Source: Pantoea phytobeneficialis
Lineage (GTDB): Bacteria; Pseudomonadota; Gammaproteobacteria; Enterobacterales; Enterobacteriaceae
Length of the DNA: 40,330 bases
Direction of reading: 5' to 3'
Assembly (NCBI RefSeq): GCF_009728735.1
Contig: NZ_CP024636.1
Location: 2,450,757 to 2,491,086 of the forward strand
Of this stretch, positions 27,079-36,556 are shown in pieces. Each line of letters begins with the position of its first letter. Position 1 is the first letter of the stretch. The notes beneath the pieces are model-generated. The model saw only the letters and a list, made by a program, of their open reading frames with translations. It was not told the origin of the DNA and ran no database searches. A program made the translations under genes and the position numbers.

Positions 27079-28503
27079 ATGAAAGTAACACTGCCCGCAT
27101 TTAACCAAGCCGCTGTGCTGGTTGTCGGTGACGTGATGTTAGACCGCTACTGGTATGGCCCCACCAGCCGTATCTCGCCTGAAGCACCGGTACCGGTGGT
27201 GAAAGTGGATACCGTGGAGGAGCGTCCTGGCGGCGCGGCCAACGTTGCGATGAACATTGCAGCGCTGGGGGCGGCTTCACGCCTGATCGGCCTGACCGGT
27301 GAAGATGATGCGGCGCGTGTGCTGAGTAACACGTTGCAGCAGGTGAAAGTGGACTGCGATTTTGTGGCGGTTAAAAGCCATCCAACCATCACCAAACTGC
27401 GCGTCCTGTCGCGTAATCAGCAGTTGATCCGTCTCGATTTTGAAGAGGGATTTGAACAGGTTGATCCTGAGCCGATCCATCAACGTCTGCGCCAGTCACT
27501 GGCACAGGCGGGCGCGCTGGTACTGTCTGACTATGCCAAAGGGGCGTTGAACAGCGTTCAGACCATGATCCAACTGGCGCGGGAAGCTAAAGTGCCGGTA
27601 TTGATCGACCCGAAAGGCACCGATTTCGCTCGCTATCGCGGGGCGACGCTGCTGACGCCGAACCTGTCAGAGTTTGAAGCGGTGGTGGGTAAGTGCAAAA
27701 GCGAAGAAGAGATCGTCAGCCGTGGTATGCAGCTGGTGGCGGATTACGATCTTTCCGCGTTGCTGGTGACCCGTTCTGAAAACGGTATGACCTTGTTGCA
27801 GCCGGGTAAAGCACCGCTGCATCTGCCCACTCAGGCACAGGAAGTGTACGACGTGACCGGTGCCGGTGATACGGTAATTGGCGTGCTGGCGGCGGTTCTG
27901 GCGGCGGGTGAAAGCCTCGAAGATGCCTGTTTCCTTGCGAACGCGGCGGCCGGTGTCGTGGTGGGTAAATTGGGTACTTCAACCGTGAGCACTGTCGAGC
28001 TGGAAAACGCCATTCACGCCCGCCCGGATAGCGGCTTTGGTGTGATGAACGAAGCGCAGTTAAAAGCGGCGGTGGCACAGGCGCGTCAGCGTGGTGAGAA
28101 AGTGGTGATGACCAACGGCGTGTTCGACATTCTGCATGCCGGGCACGTATCTTATCTGGCCAATGCCCGCAAGCTGGGCGATCGTCTGATTGTGGCCGTC
28201 AACAGCGATGCTTCGACCAAACGTTTGAAAGGCGAAACGCGTCCGGTTAACCCCTTGGAAAACCGTATGATCGTCCTGGGCGCACTGGAAGCGGTAGATT
28301 GGGTCGTCTCATTTGAAGAAGACACGCCGCAGCGTCTGATCGCTGAAGTGTTGCCAGACCTGCTGGTGAAAGGTGGCGACTACAAGCCAGAAGATATCGC
28401 GGGTAGCAAAGAAGTGTGGGCCAACGGCGGCGACGTGCGGGTGCTCAACTTTGAAGATGGTATCTCCACCACCAATATCATCAAGACTATTCGCAGCCAT
28501 TAA
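27079..28503 (+). CDS. hldE: bifunctional heptose 7-phosphate kinase / heptose 1-phosphate adenylyltransferase HldE
   Basis: 474 residues (E. coli 477). Two steps of ADP-L-glycero-D-manno-heptose synthesis for LPS inner core. The N-terminal ribokinase-like domain (1-318) has [20 protein letters not shown] and DVTGAGDT with the catalytic Asp. The C-terminal cytidylyltransferase-fold domain (about 340-474) begins [16 protein letters not shown] with the HxGH motif. Loss gives deep-rough LPS. Confidence 0.97.
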   Translation: MKVTLPAFNQAAVLVVGDVMLDRYWYGPTSRISPEAPVPVVKVDTVEERPGGAANVAMNIAALGAASRLIGLTGEDDAARVLSNTLQQVKVDCDFVAVKSHPTITKLRVLSRNQQLIRLDFEEGFEQVDPEPIHQRLRQSLAQAGALVLSDYAKGALNSVQTMIQLAREAKVPVLIDPKGTDFARYRGATLLTPNLSEFEAVVGKCKSEEEIVSRGMQLVADYDLSALLVTRSENGMTLLQPGKAPLHLPTQAQEVYDVTGAGDTVIGVLAAVLAAGESLEDACFLANAAAGVVVGKLGTSTVSTVELENAIHARPDSGFGVMNEAQLKAAVAQARQRGEKVVMTNGVFDILHAGHVSYLANARKLGDRLIVAVNSDASTKRLKGETRPVNPLENRMIVLGALEAVDWVVSFEEDTPQRLIAEVLPDLLVKGGDYKPEDIAGSKEVWANGGDVRVLNFEDGISTTNIIKTIRSH

Positions 28504-28517
28504 GCTGCCAGATGTCA

Positions 28518-28592
28518 CGTAGCGGCGCGATTTATCGCGCGTATTGTTGACTGCGTTAAAGTCAAAGACGCGCGATAAATCGCGCCGCTACG
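28518..28592. repeat. 75-bp palindromic hairpin element after hldE
   Basis: Perfect 25-bp inverted arms (28518-28542 and 28568-28592), rich in CGCG with a central ATTTAT/ATAAAT, enclosing a 25-nt loop that itself contains TTGACT / AGTCAA. A TTTTTTT run follows at 28594. The arm sequence CGTAGCGGCGCGA looks like a mobile REP-type palindrome that has become the shared terminator of convergent hldE and ubiK. No second copy in this window. Confidence 0.75.
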
Positions 28593-28606
28593 GTTTTTTT
28601 AATTGA

Positions 28607-28891
28607 TCATTTTGTTTCTTCTGGCTTAACCACATCGGCGGCTGGTGGCGTGCTGCGGCTTTCCAGTTGGGCCAGACGCTGTTCCAGCGCGGCCAGTTTC
28701 TCACGGGTGCGTAGCAACACCTGCGTCTGCACATCAAACTCTTCACGGTTAACCAGGTCCATACGGGTTAATTGTGCCTGCAAAACCTGACGAATTTTCT
28801 TTTCGACATCGTCGCCAAATTCGCGAATGCCTTTCGGCATGGCTTCATGCACCTGGCGGGCCAGTTGTTCAATTTTTTTCGTGTCGATCAT
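28607..28891 (-). CDS. ubiK: ubiquinone biosynthesis accessory factor UbiK (YqiC)
   Basis: 94 residues. A BMFP-family protein: an amphipathic N-terminal helix ([19 protein letters not shown]), then a long coiled coil ([20 protein letters not shown]) that trimerises, and a Pro/Glu tail. In E. coli and Salmonella it binds UbiJ and membranes and helps aerobic ubiquinone synthesis. Monocistronic, convergent with hldE and divergent from ribB. Confidence 0.93.
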   Translation of the reverse strand: MIDTKKIEQLARQVHEAMPKGIREFGDDVEKKIRQVLQAQLTRMDLVNREEFDVQTQVLLRTREKLAALEQRLAQLESRSTPPAADVVKPEETK

Positions 28892-29027
28892 GATAATTTC
28901 CTGGTTACGGGGGCCGATGACAGCGCGTATTCGGTCTTAATAAGCATTAAGTGTAATGCCAGAAACGAAAAGGTTAAACCTGAAATCTGCACCGCAGGAA
29001 ATGCAAAAGCATTTGCGCTTTTGTTGA

Positions 29028-29056
29028 TTGCCCGACCAGGTGATTGGCGTTATAGT
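29028..29056 (+). promoter_or_regulatory. ribB promoter
   Basis: -35 TTGCCC (29028-29033), 17-nt spacer, -10 TATAGT (29051-29056), placing the start about 29063, just at the head of the FMN aptamer. Confidence 0.7.
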
Positions 29057-29067
29057 GACTTCGCTTA

Positions 29068-29212
29068 TTCTCAGGGCGGGGCGAAATTCCCCACCGGCGG
29101 TAAATCAGCTTCGGCTGAAAGCCCGCGAGCGCTTTCGCTGCAAAGTGAAAGGTCAGCAGATCCGGTGTAATTCCGGGGCCGACGGTTAAAGTCCGGATGG
29201 GAGAGGGTAACG
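29068..29212 (+). ncRNA. FMN riboswitch (RFN element)
   Basis: The conserved RFN core is present: CAGGGCGGGGCGAAATTCCCC, ACCGGCGGTAAAT, AGCCCGCGAGCG, GGTCAGCAGATCCGGTG, TAATTCCGGGGCCGACGG and GGATGGGAGAGGGTAA. When FMN binds, ribB expression is lowered. The hairpin CGGGC-TAT-GCCCG (about 29220-29232) and the following 90 nt up to the ribosome site (AAAGG before ATG 29322) form the likely expression platform. In E. coli this leader also yields the SroG RNA. Confidence 0.95.
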
Positions 29213-29321
29213 ACATCAAACGGGCTATGCCCGTGTCACGTTATTGCCATGTGTTTTAAACGCACTCCTAAGCTCGCCCTGATTCTGGTAACTCATATTT
29301 TTTAAATAAAGGTTTTTTACC

Positions 29322-29978
29322 ATGAATCAGACGCTACTTTCTGAATTTGGCACGCCGGAACAGCGTGTAGAACGTGCTATCGAGTCACTGCGTAATGGTC
29401 GCGGTGTGATGGTACTGGACGATGAAAATCGTGAAAATGAAGGCGACATGATCTTTGCCGCTGAAACCATGACCGTTGAGCAGATGGCGCTGACGATTCG
29501 CCACGGCAGCGGGATTGTGTGCCTCTGCCTCACCGAAGAACGCCGTCAGCAACTCGACCTTCCGATGATGGTGGACAACAACACCAGCTCATTCGGCACC
29601 GGTTTTACCGTGACCATCGAAGCAGCACAGGGTGTGACGACCGGTGTTTCCGCCAAAGACCGTATCACCACCATCCGTACTGCTATCGCTGATAATGCGA
29701 AACCGAGTGACCTGAACCGTCCTGGCCATGTTTTCCCGCTGCGCGCCCGTGAAGGCGGCGTGCTGGCACGCGGTGGTCACACTGAAGCGACCATCGATCT
29801 GGTCACCCTGGCGGGTTTCAAACCTGCCGGCGTACTGTGCGAACTGACCAATGATGACGGCAGCATGGCGCATGCGCCGGAAGCGATTGTGTTCGCTAAA
29901 CAGCATGATATGCCTGTGGTGACGATTGAAGATCTGGTGGCGTATCGCCGTCAGCATGAAACACGTCACGCCAGCTAA
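29322..29978 (+). CDS. ribB: 3,4-dihydroxy-2-butanone 4-phosphate synthase RibB
   Basis: Riboflavin synthesis: ribulose 5-phosphate to 3,4-dihydroxy-2-butanone 4-phosphate plus formate. 218 residues (E. coli 217), a stand-alone RibB without a GTP cyclohydrolase part. The acidic active-site loop [11 protein letters not shown] is at 33-43; [10 protein letters not shown] and [11 protein letters not shown] carry the other catalytic residues. Controlled by the upstream FMN riboswitch. Confidence 0.97.
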   Translation: MNQTLLSEFGTPEQRVERAIESLRNGRGVMVLDDENRENEGDMIFAAETMTVEQMALTIRHGSGIVCLCLTEERRQQLDLPMMVDNNTSSFGTGFTVTIEAAQGVTTGVSAKDRITTIRTAIADNAKPSDLNRPGHVFPLRAREGGVLARGGHTEATIDLVTLAGFKPAGVLCELTNDDGSMAHAPEAIVFAKQHDMPVVTIEDLVAYRRQHETRHAS

Positions 29979-29992
29979 GCTGCGTGGACTGA

Positions 29993-30028
29993 GAAAAAGG
30001 CTGGATCGATGATCCGGCCTTTTTTTTC
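29993..30028 (+). terminator. ribB terminator
   Basis: AAGGCTGGATC-GAT-GATCCGGCCTT followed by TTTTTT, 15 nt after ribB. Confidence 0.9.
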
Positions 30029-30134
30029 ATTCAAATTCTCTGATAAAGATCATCATGGTTATCAGCGTTAATCCTGACGTAAATCAGCGTATCGTAATGA
30101 TTAATAAATCGGCACTTTTGTCAGAGGATTAATC

Positions 30135-30920
30135 ATGAGCAACACCCGCATGCCAGCCCTGTTTCTTGGTCACGGCAGCCCGATGAACGTACTGGAAGAT
30201 AACCGCTATACCCAAGCCTGGCAGAAACTGGGGGCGACTTTACCGCGCCCACGCGCCATCCTGGCGGTTTCGGCGCATTGGTACACCCGCGGCACTGCGG
30301 TGACGGCGATGAGCAATCCACGCACCATCCACGATTTCGGTGGCTTTCCGCAGGCGCTGTTTGATGTGCGCTACCCGGCCCCCGGGTCACCAGAACTGGC
30401 ACAGGAAGTCGCGGAGCTGCTGTCACCGGTGATGGTGCATCTCGATCAGGAATGGGGATTTGATCACGGGTCCTGGGGGGTGCTGGCAAAAATGTACCCG
30501 GAGGCGGATATCCCGGTGGTACAGCTGAGTGTCGATGGGACTAAACCTCCCGCCTGGCATTTTGAGTTGGGCCGCAAGTTGGCCGCATTGCGCGAGAGTG
30601 GCGTGATGATTGTTGCCAGCGGTAACGTGGTACATAACCTGCGTATGTTGCGTTGGGAAGGCGCTACCGAAGCCTACCCGTGGGCGGAAAGTTTCAACCA
30701 ATATGTGCTGGATAACCTGAATTATCAGGGTGAAATTACGTCACATCCGCTGGTTAATTACCTGCAACACGAAGGCGCGAAACTATCGAACCCAACACCG
30801 GATCATTATCTGCCGCTGTTGTATGTGCTGGGCGCACGTCACGAAGATGAAGGCGTTTCTATTCCGGTGGAAGGAATGGAGATGGGTGCCATCAGCATGT
30901 TGTCGGTGCAAGTGGGATAA
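30135..30920 (+). CDS. ygiD: 4,5-DOPA dioxygenase extradiol-like protein YgiD
   Basis: 261 residues, LigB/DODA-type metal-dependent extradiol dioxygenase. Metal and active-site His are visible: H13 (LGHGSP), H48 (SAHW), H111 (DHGSW), H167 (NVVHN) and H224. E. coli YgiD cleaves L-DOPA at the 4,5 bond to a betalamic acid precursor; the physiological substrate is unclear. ATG follows AGAGGATTA. Only 156 nt separate it from ribB, leaving no room for zupT, which I recall between them in E. coli. Confidence 0.92.
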   Translation: MSNTRMPALFLGHGSPMNVLEDNRYTQAWQKLGATLPRPRAILAVSAHWYTRGTAVTAMSNPRTIHDFGGFPQALFDVRYPAPGSPELAQEVAELLSPVMVHLDQEWGFDHGSWGVLAKMYPEADIPVVQLSVDGTKPPAWHFELGRKLAALRESGVMIVASGNVVHNLRMLRWEGATEAYPWAESFNQYVLDNLNYQGEITSHPLVNYLQHEGAKLSNPTPDHYLPLLYVLGARHEDEGVSIPVEGMEMGAISMLSVQVG

Positions 30921-30931
30921 AAGTCGTGTTG

Positions 30932-30961
30932 CATCGCGGCGCGAGACATGGCGCCGCGATG
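30932..30961. terminator. GC-rich hairpin between ygiD and ygiC
   Basis: Perfect 11-bp stem CATCGCGGCGC / GCGCCGCGATG with an 8-nt loop between convergent genes; no T-run. It may be a terminator or a REP-like palindrome. Confidence 0.55.
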
Positions 30962-30964
30962 AAG

Positions 30965-32128
30965 TTACTCAATAAAGGTATGCGGATAGAAGCGTGACAG
31001 ATCCTGGGTGATCAGCGCGCGATCCTCGCGGATACCGATCCCGGCGGGTTGATCGTCAATCAACCAGCTACCAATCAACGTGTAGCTATCACCAAATTTC
31101 GGTAGCGGGTGGAACTGCTGCACAATCATACCCTCTTCACCGTAAGGCCCATCAGCTCGCGCGATTTCCTGTCCGTGCTCGATGATACGGATATTGGCCC
31201 CTTCGCGTGAAAACAGCGGTTTCACCACATATTTATCCATCTGCGGCACATTGGCGGCATCGGCGAAATAGGCAGGCAACAAATTAGGATGGTTGGGGAA
31301 CATCTCCCACAGCAAAGGCAGCAACGCTTTGTTGGAAATGATGCTCTTCCATGCCGGTTCCAGCCAGCGCACACCAGCATCTGCCAGTTTGGTGGAGAAC
31401 ATCTCGCGCAGCATAAATTCCCACGGGTACAGCTTGAACAGGTTGCTGATCACCTGATCATTGACGTCAGTAAACTGCCCCTTTTCACCCAGGCCAATCT
31501 CGTCGATGTAGAGGAATTCACTCGGCAGCCCGGCTTCGGTCGCACAATCCTGCAAATATTGCACGGTGGCGCGATCCTCTTCGGTATCACGACAGCAGGC
31601 AAAGTGCAGCCAGTTAAAACCATGCTGTTGATGCAGCGCGGCAAAGCGCTCAATCAACTTCTCTTGCAGGCTATTAAACTGATCGCTACCTTGCGGCAGG
31701 TTGCCTGCATTGAGCTGATCTTCCAGCCAGATCCATTGGAAAAAAGCGGCTTCATACAGCGAGGTTGGCGTGTCGGCATTATTTTCCAACAGCTTGGCAT
31801 CACCTTTGCCATCCCAGGCAAGATCGAGACGTGAATAAAGCGACGGCTGGCGTAATTTCCACGAATCACGCACAAAATCCCAGGTGTGTTTAGGAATGCA
31901 GAAGCGGGTGAGCAGCGCTTCGCTGTTCACCACTTTTTCTACCACTTGCAGGCACATTTGATGCAGTTCGGCGGTGGTGTCTTCCAGTTGCTCAACTTGC
32001 GCCAGCGTGAACTGGTAATACGCTTCTTCACACCAGTATGGCTCGCCGTGCATGGTATGAAACTGAAAACCATACTCGGTGGCTTTTGCGCGCCAGTCCG
32101 GGCGTTCGGTAATGGCAATACGTTGCAT
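30965..32128 (-). CDS. ygiC: YgiC, ATP-grasp glutathionylspermidine synthase-like ligase
   Basis: 387 residues (E. coli 386). Resembles the C-terminal amide ligase domain of glutathionylspermidine synthase: [37 protein letters not shown], and the ATP-grasp Lys/Glu region [15 protein letters not shown]. It carries no amidase domain. The product is unknown; it is probably an acid-amine ligase. It follows ygiB by 8 nt and forms the conserved ygiB-ygiC pair, downstream of tolC. Confidence 0.92.
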   Translation of the reverse strand: MQRIAITERPDWRAKATEYGFQFHTMHGEPYWCEEAYYQFTLAQVEQLEDTTAELHQMCLQVVEKVVNSEALLTRFCIPKHTWDFVRDSWKLRQPSLYSRLDLAWDGKGDAKLLENNADTPTSLYEAAFFQWIWLEDQLNAGNLPQGSDQFNSLQEKLIERFAALHQQHGFNWLHFACCRDTEEDRATVQYLQDCATEAGLPSEFLYIDEIGLGEKGQFTDVNDQVISNLFKLYPWEFMLREMFSTKLADAGVRWLEPAWKSIISNKALLPLLWEMFPNHPNLLPAYFADAANVPQMDKYVVKPLFSREGANIRIIEHGQEIARADGPYGEEGMIVQQFHPLPKFGDSYTLIGSWLIDDQPAGIGIREDRALITQDLSRFYPHTFIE

Positions 32129-32136
32129 GGTGCGGC

Positions 32137-32796
32137 TTAGCCTCCCAGCGAGCGAGAGCTGGTACCGGTGGCACTGCTACGCTGCATGGTATTTTGCTTC
32201 GCTACGGTTTCACCAAAGCCGCCACGGGTGATGGTCGAGGTCGTCGCGGGTTTGGGGGCCAGGGCGGTTTTCGGCACGGTCATGGTGCGGCCAGAGGTGG
32301 CGGAACCGTAGTTTTTGCCAGACGCATCAACAAACTGGCCGTTAGCCGGGCTATTGGGGGTTTTGGGCGAGAACAACGGCTGCTGCGCAAATCCGGCACC
32401 ACCACCCATCATACGACCCATCATATAACCTGCCATCAGCGGCATCCAGAAGCTGCCACTTTGTTGGGCTTCGGCATTGGTGCCTGCCTGCGCCGGGGTT
32501 TGCTGACATTGGTTTTCACCAAACTCCGCCACACAATCTTCACGCGTCGCATATTTTGGCGCGGTGCGTTCCGCTTCTTTCAATGCGTTGTTGTAGGCAG
32601 TGGTACATTGCGCGCTCTGGCTCGGATTAGCCTTGCTGCAATCATCCGCATTCTGGTACAGCGAAACTGTTTCATCGCTCTGTTCGCAGCCAGCCAGCAT
32701 AAACACTGCGGTTACCGCGAGTGCAACGGGCGTCAAATGGCGCGCCTGCCAGCTTTTGCGAAAAGCGGCATGTCTAATGTTTTTAGTCCGTTTCAT
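32137..32796 (-). CDS. ygiB: DUF1190 lipoprotein YgiB
   Basis: 219 residues. A basic N-terminus, a hydrophobic segment and lipobox FMLAGC (Cys about 37) suggest a secreted lipoprotein with a long signal. Several Cys (DDC, QC, EDC, QC) may pair in the periplasm, then a Gly/Met-rich patch ([14 protein letters not shown]) and a Ser/Thr/Gly-rich tail. Function unknown. In the ygiB-ygiC operon below tolC; the linkage with tolC is conserved in enterobacteria. Confidence 0.9.
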   Translation of the reverse strand: MKRTKNIRHAAFRKSWQARHLTPVALAVTAVFMLAGCEQSDETVSLYQNADDCSKANPSQSAQCTTAYNNALKEAERTAPKYATREDCVAEFGENQCQQTPAQAGTNAEAQQSGSFWMPLMAGYMMGRMMGGGAGFAQQPLFSPKTPNSPANGQFVDASGKNYGSATSGRTMTVPKTALAPKPATTSTITRGGFGETVAKQNTMQRSSATGTSSRSLGG

Positions 32797-32908
32797 TTGT
32801 TTTCATCCTGTGCCCAAAGGTGACGCTTAGGATAGGGGATGAGTGGTGGAAATTGAAGCGACAGGCCGGGCAGTAAGGGGATCTTTACGTAGCTATACGT
32901 TTGAATGA

Positions 32909-32930
32909 GAAAGGGGCCGCTTGCGGCCCC
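32909..32930 (-). terminator. tolC terminator
   Basis: 8-bp stem GGGGCCGC / GCGGCCCC with a 2-nt loop and TTTCTC on the minus strand, just past the tolC stop. It would separate tolC from ygiB-ygiC. Confidence 0.75.
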
Positions 32931-32938
32931 GGAATGGC

Positions 32939-34411
32939 TTAGTTACTGAAAGGATTGCTGGTGCTACGTGCCGCTGCCGGACGCGCTTTAGCGGCGGCAG
33001 ATGCAGAAGACGCTTTAGGACCATTATCTACGCTGGCTGCCTGCTGCGAGTTTTCCGGCGCTACCGTTTCCGGCGAGGTGGATGTCTCTTTACCAAGCTG
33101 GCCGTTCAGCAGTTGCAGATCCTGCTCGTTGAGCGTGCCCAGCGCATATTTAATATTGAGCTGATTGATCATGTAGTTATAACGCGCATCCGCTAACTGC
33201 TGCTTCGCGTTATACAGCGTCGTGGTGGCATCTAACACATCAACAATGGTACGTGTACCCACCTGATAACCGGCTTCCATCGCATCCAGAGAACTTTGTG
33301 AAGACACGACAGCCTGTTTGTAGGCATCGATGCTACTGATCGAGGCGTTCACGTTGTTAAAGGAGGAACGCACGGTCTGAATGGCGCTGCGATGGGCGCT
33401 TTCCAACTGCTCGCTGGCGCTGACAAAACTGTACTGCGCCTGTTTCACCTGCGAAGTCACCGAACCACCGCTATACAGCGGCAGGGAGAAGCTCAGACCC
33501 ACCTGATTAGAACCGGTGATGGAATCAGAAGTGCTGGAGCTTTGATTCGCACGGCTACCGCCGTATTTACTGTTCGACATACCGGTCGAGGCAGTCAGAT
33601 CCAGTGTCGGCATATGGCCGGTTTCCGCAGAGCGGATTTGCTCACGCGCCAGATCCTGACTCAGGCGTGCAGACAACAGGCTGAGGTTGCGGCTTTCAGC
33701 CTCTTTTAACAGCGAACTAACGGCATCCGGACGTTTTGTTTTGAAGCGGTCAATATTCAGCTCCGCCAGCGACAGGTAATCCATGCCGGTGATCTGGCGC
33801 AACGCTTCGACAGCGTTATCGAGGGTGTTACGGGCGGTCACTTCGCTCGCCAGAACGCTGTCGTACTGCGCGCGGGCGTTCTGCACGTCGGTGATAGCAA
33901 CCAGACCGACATTAAAGCGTTGTGTTGTCTGATCCAGTTCACGATAAATCGACTGTTTCTGCGCTTCGGTATAAGAAAGGGTATCAATGGCGTTCAGTAC
34001 ATTAAAGTAGGCGGTAGCGGTGTTCAGAATCAGATCCTGTTGGGCGATCTGATAAGTGACATCCTGAATACCGGCAGTTTTTTCCTGCAACGTCAGAGCA
34101 CGCCATTTCGACATATCGAAAATCGTTTGCGTTAATTGCAGTGATGCGCTGGTCGTGTTGGAATGAAGGCCGCTGCTGTCGCGGAAACCATTGTTATAGG
34201 TATAATCTGCACCCAGGCCTAATTGCGGCAGTAACGGGCTGCGCGCTTCATTAATTTTCTCAAAAGCTGCATCGCGATCGGCGGCAGCAGAACGCAGTGT
34301 CGGGTTACTTAAACGCGCCTGCTGATAAACCTGCAGCAGGTTCTCTGCCTGGCTGGCAAGGCTGAAACCGCCCAGGCTCAGTCCAATAAAAAGTGGGAGC
34401 AGTTTTTTCAT
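32939..34411 (-). CDS. tolC: outer membrane channel protein TolC
   Basis: 490 residues. Trimeric outer-membrane beta-barrel with a periplasmic alpha-helical tunnel, exit duct for AcrAB-type efflux and type I secretion. Signal peptide MKKLLPLFIGLSLGGFSLAS with cleavage after QA, mature ENLLQVYQQARLSNP; two repeated OEP domains of long helices (YNNGFRDSS region and GGSVTSQVKQAQ region) and a Ser/Ala/Pro-rich tail ending NPFSN. ATG 34411 is chosen over 34417 and 34441 because AAGGA is 6 nt upstream of it. Divergent from nudF, with a marbox-like site upstream. Confidence 0.97.
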   Translation of the reverse strand: MKKLLPLFIGLSLGGFSLASQAENLLQVYQQARLSNPTLRSAAADRDAAFEKINEARSPLLPQLGLGADYTYNNGFRDSSGLHSNTTSASLQLTQTIFDMSKWRALTLQEKTAGIQDVTYQIAQQDLILNTATAYFNVLNAIDTLSYTEAQKQSIYRELDQTTQRFNVGLVAITDVQNARAQYDSVLASEVTARNTLDNAVEALRQITGMDYLSLAELNIDRFKTKRPDAVSSLLKEAESRNLSLLSARLSQDLAREQIRSAETGHMPTLDLTASTGMSNSKYGGSRANQSSSTSDSITGSNQVGLSFSLPLYSGGSVTSQVKQAQYSFVSASEQLESAHRSAIQTVRSSFNNVNASISSIDAYKQAVVSSQSSLDAMEAGYQVGTRTIVDVLDATTTLYNAKQQLADARYNYMINQLNIKYALGTLNEQDLQLLNGQLGKETSTSPETVAPENSQQAASVDNGPKASSASAAAKARPAAARSTSNPFSN

Positions 34412-34477
34412 TTGCATTCCTTTTGTTGCAGCAAATTGCACTGGTAGCGCTGCAGGTAAGCCAAAAAATAATCGCCG

Positions 34478-34523
34478 ATTCTAGCAGAGACGGCGCGACA
34501 GATAAGTTGGCTGAACGTGCCTT
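34478..34523 (-). promoter_or_regulatory. tolC promoter with marbox-like site
   Basis: -10 TAGAAT (34478-34483) and -35 CTTATC (34501-34506), 17-nt spacer. Overlapping the -35 on the upstream side is AAGGCACGTTCAGCCAACT (34505-34523), which matches the MarA/SoxS/Rob consensus AYnGCACnnWnnRYYAAAY at 12 of 14 fixed positions. E. coli tolC is a known mar/sox/rob target; binding here is inferred. Confidence 0.55.
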
Positions 34524-34624
34524 CTTCCTCTAATTTACGTAAATAATTCAGAAAGAACCACTCGGACGGAGCACAAGGGTTGGCTTTTCTTCGCTCCATC
34601 CCAATCTGCATAAGGAGCCAGAAG

Positions 34625-35260
34625 ATGGCGGATAAAAAAAAATCCCCTGTGACTTTCACAAAAAACGATGTAGAAATTATTGCACGCGAAACACTTTACG
34701 ACGGTTTTTTTTCCATTGTTCGCTATCGTTTCCGTCACCGTCTTTTTAATGGCGAAATGAGTGGTGAAGTGCAACGCGAAGTTTTTGAGCGCGGCCATGC
34801 TGCCGTACTGCTACCCTATGATCCCCTGCGTGATGAAGTTGTGCTGATCGAACAGATCCGCATCCCGGCGCTTGACTCCAGTGCAACGCCCTGGCTGCTG
34901 GAGATGGTGGCCGGCATCATTGAACCGGGTGAAACCACGGAGCAGGTGGCGCGTCGCGAAGCCGTTGAAGAAGCGGGCCTCAAGGTTGGGCGCACCAAAC
35001 CGATAGTGAGTTACCTTGCCAGTCCGGGCGGCACTTCGGAACGCCTGTCGATCCTGGTGGGAGAAGTGGATGCCAGCCAGGCAGAGGGAAATCACGGGCT
35101 GGAGGAAGAGAATGAGGATATTCTTGTCCATGTGGTGAGCCGCGAACAGGCTTATCGCTGGGTGGAAGAGGGGATTATCGATAACGCAGCGTCTGTCATC
35201 GCCTTGCAATGGCTGGCGTTGCACCATGAAAAACTAAGAGAAGAGTGGAAGCCAAAATGA
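34625..35260 (+). CDS. nudF: ADP-ribose pyrophosphatase NudF
   Basis: 211 residues (E. coli 209). Hydrolyses ADP-ribose to AMP and ribose 5-phosphate. The Nudix box Gx5Ex7REUxEExGU is at 97-119 ([22 protein letters not shown]). The frame is open from a TTG at 34580, but ATG 34625 has AAGGAG 7 nt upstream and aligns with the family. It overlaps yqiB by 4 nt (ATGA). Confidence 0.95.
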   Translation: MADKKKSPVTFTKNDVEIIARETLYDGFFSIVRYRFRHRLFNGEMSGEVQREVFERGHAAVLLPYDPLRDEVVLIEQIRIPALDSSATPWLLEMVAGIIEPGETTEQVARREAVEEAGLKVGRTKPIVSYLASPGGTSERLSILVGEVDASQAEGNHGLEEENEDILVHVVSREQAYRWVEEGIIDNAASVIALQWLALHHEKLREEWKPK

Positions 35261-35682
35261 GACAGCGCTATACCCCTGACTTTCCCGAAATGATGCGCCT
35301 GTGCGAAACCAATTTCGCCCAGTTACGCCGCCTGCTGCCAAAAAGCGATGAGGCAGGTGCTTCGGTGACCTATCAGGTGAATGGCGCCAGTTATCAGCTG
35401 ACCATCGAGGAATCCACCCGTTACACTACGTTGGTGGAAATCCGCCAGGTCGCACCGGCGGTGAGTTACTGGAGTCTGCCGTCGATGTCGGTACGGCTCT
35501 ACCATGATGCGATGGTCGCTGAAGTGTGTTCCACTCAGCAGATCTATCGTTTTAAAGCGCGCTATGATTACCCTAATAAAAAACTGCATCAGCGCGATGA
35601 AAAACATCAGATAAACCAGTTCCTTGCGGATTGGTTACGCTATTGTCTGGCGCACGGTGCTGTGGCACTGCCCGTTTGCTGA
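35257..35682 (+). CDS. yqiB: DUF1249 protein YqiB
   Basis: 141 residues (E. coli 140). Conserved [17 protein letters not shown] at the start, [31 protein letters not shown] and [21 protein letters not shown]; function unknown. ATG 35257 overlaps the nudF stop (ATGA), which decides the start over 35245. Second gene of nudF-yqiB-cpdA-yqiA-parE. Confidence 0.93.
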   Translation: MRQRYTPDFPEMMRLCETNFAQLRRLLPKSDEAGASVTYQVNGASYQLTIEESTRYTTLVEIRQVAPAVSYWSLPSMSVRLYHDAMVAEVCSTQQIYRFKARYDYPNKKLHQRDEKHQINQFLADWLRYCLAHGAVALPVC

Positions 35683-35687
35683 TAGCG

Positions 35688-35693
35688 TATAAT
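35688..35693 (+). promoter_or_regulatory. isolated TATAAT before cpdA
   Basis: A consensus -10 hexamer 33 nt before the cpdA start, in the yqiB-cpdA gap. The -35 position reads GCACTG, so strength is uncertain; it could give cpdA its own transcript. Confidence 0.35.
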
Positions 35694-35725
35694 GCGCGCA
35701 ATGGCGTGGAGATTAAGGAAACGCT

Positions 35726-36553
35726 TTGGATAGCCTGCTAACTCTTTCTGCGGCGAGTGGGGCCGATATCAGGATTTTACAAATCACGGATACCCATCTT
35801 TTCGCGGGAAAACACCAATCGCTGCTTGGGGTGAACACCTGGTCAAGTTTTGATGCGGTGCTGGATGCCATAGAGGCCCAGCAACGCGATTACGACCTGA
35901 TTATCGCCACGGGTGATCTTGCTCAGGACCATTCGGTCGAAGCTTATCAGCATTTCGTGGCGGGCATTGCGCGCCTGCCTAAACCCTGCGTCTGGTTGCC
36001 GGGCAACCACGATTTCCAACCTGCGATGGTCAACACGCTGGCCGATGCAGGGATTGCAGCAGACAAACATGTGCTGCTGGGGGATCACTGGCAACTGGTG
36101 CTGCTGGATAGTCAGGTGTTTGGGGTGCCGCATGGCATGTTGAGCGAATATCAGCTGGAATGGCTGGAAAAAACGCTGGCAAAATTCCCGGAACGGCATA
36201 CGTTGGTGTTGTTGCACCACCATCCATTGGCCTCAGGATGTACCTGGTTGGATCAACACAGCCTGCGCAATCCTCACCAACTGGAAGCGGTGCTACAGAA
36301 CTTTCCGCGCGCGCGGAATCTGGTGTGTGGTCACATTCATCAGGAGCTGGATCTCGACTGGCATGGCCGCCGGGTGCTGGCGACACCTTCCACCTGCGTG
36401 CAGTTCAAACCGCATTGTACTAACTTCACCATAGATACCGTGGCGCCAGGATGGCGTTGGTTTACGCTCAAGTCGGATGGCACTTTGCACACCGAAGTGA
36501 ACCGTTTGCAAAGTGAGGAATTCCGGCCTGATCTTGACTCTGAGGGCTACTAA
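35726..36553 (+). CDS. cpdA: 3',5'-cyclic-AMP phosphodiesterase CpdA
   Basis: 275 residues, as E. coli. Degrades cAMP and so lowers CRP activity. Metallophosphoesterase motifs: D22 and H24 (ITDTHLF), GDLAQD, GNHDFQ, LLHHHPLASG and GHIHQE. The start is TTG (35726) with TAAGGA 8 nt upstream; no in-frame ATG near the N-terminus gives the full domain, so TTG is supported and may limit expression. It is followed by yqiA after 3 nt. Confidence 0.95.
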   Translation: MDSLLTLSAASGADIRILQITDTHLFAGKHQSLLGVNTWSSFDAVLDAIEAQQRDYDLIIATGDLAQDHSVEAYQHFVAGIARLPKPCVWLPGNHDFQPAMVNTLADAGIAADKHVLLGDHWQLVLLDSQVFGVPHGMLSEYQLEWLEKTLAKFPERHTLVLLHHHPLASGCTWLDQHSLRNPHQLEAVLQNFPRARNLVCGHIHQELDLDWHGRRVLATPSTCVQFKPHCTNFTIDTVAPGWRWFTLKSDGTLHTEVNRLQSEEFRPDLDSEGY

Positions 36554-36556
36554 ACG

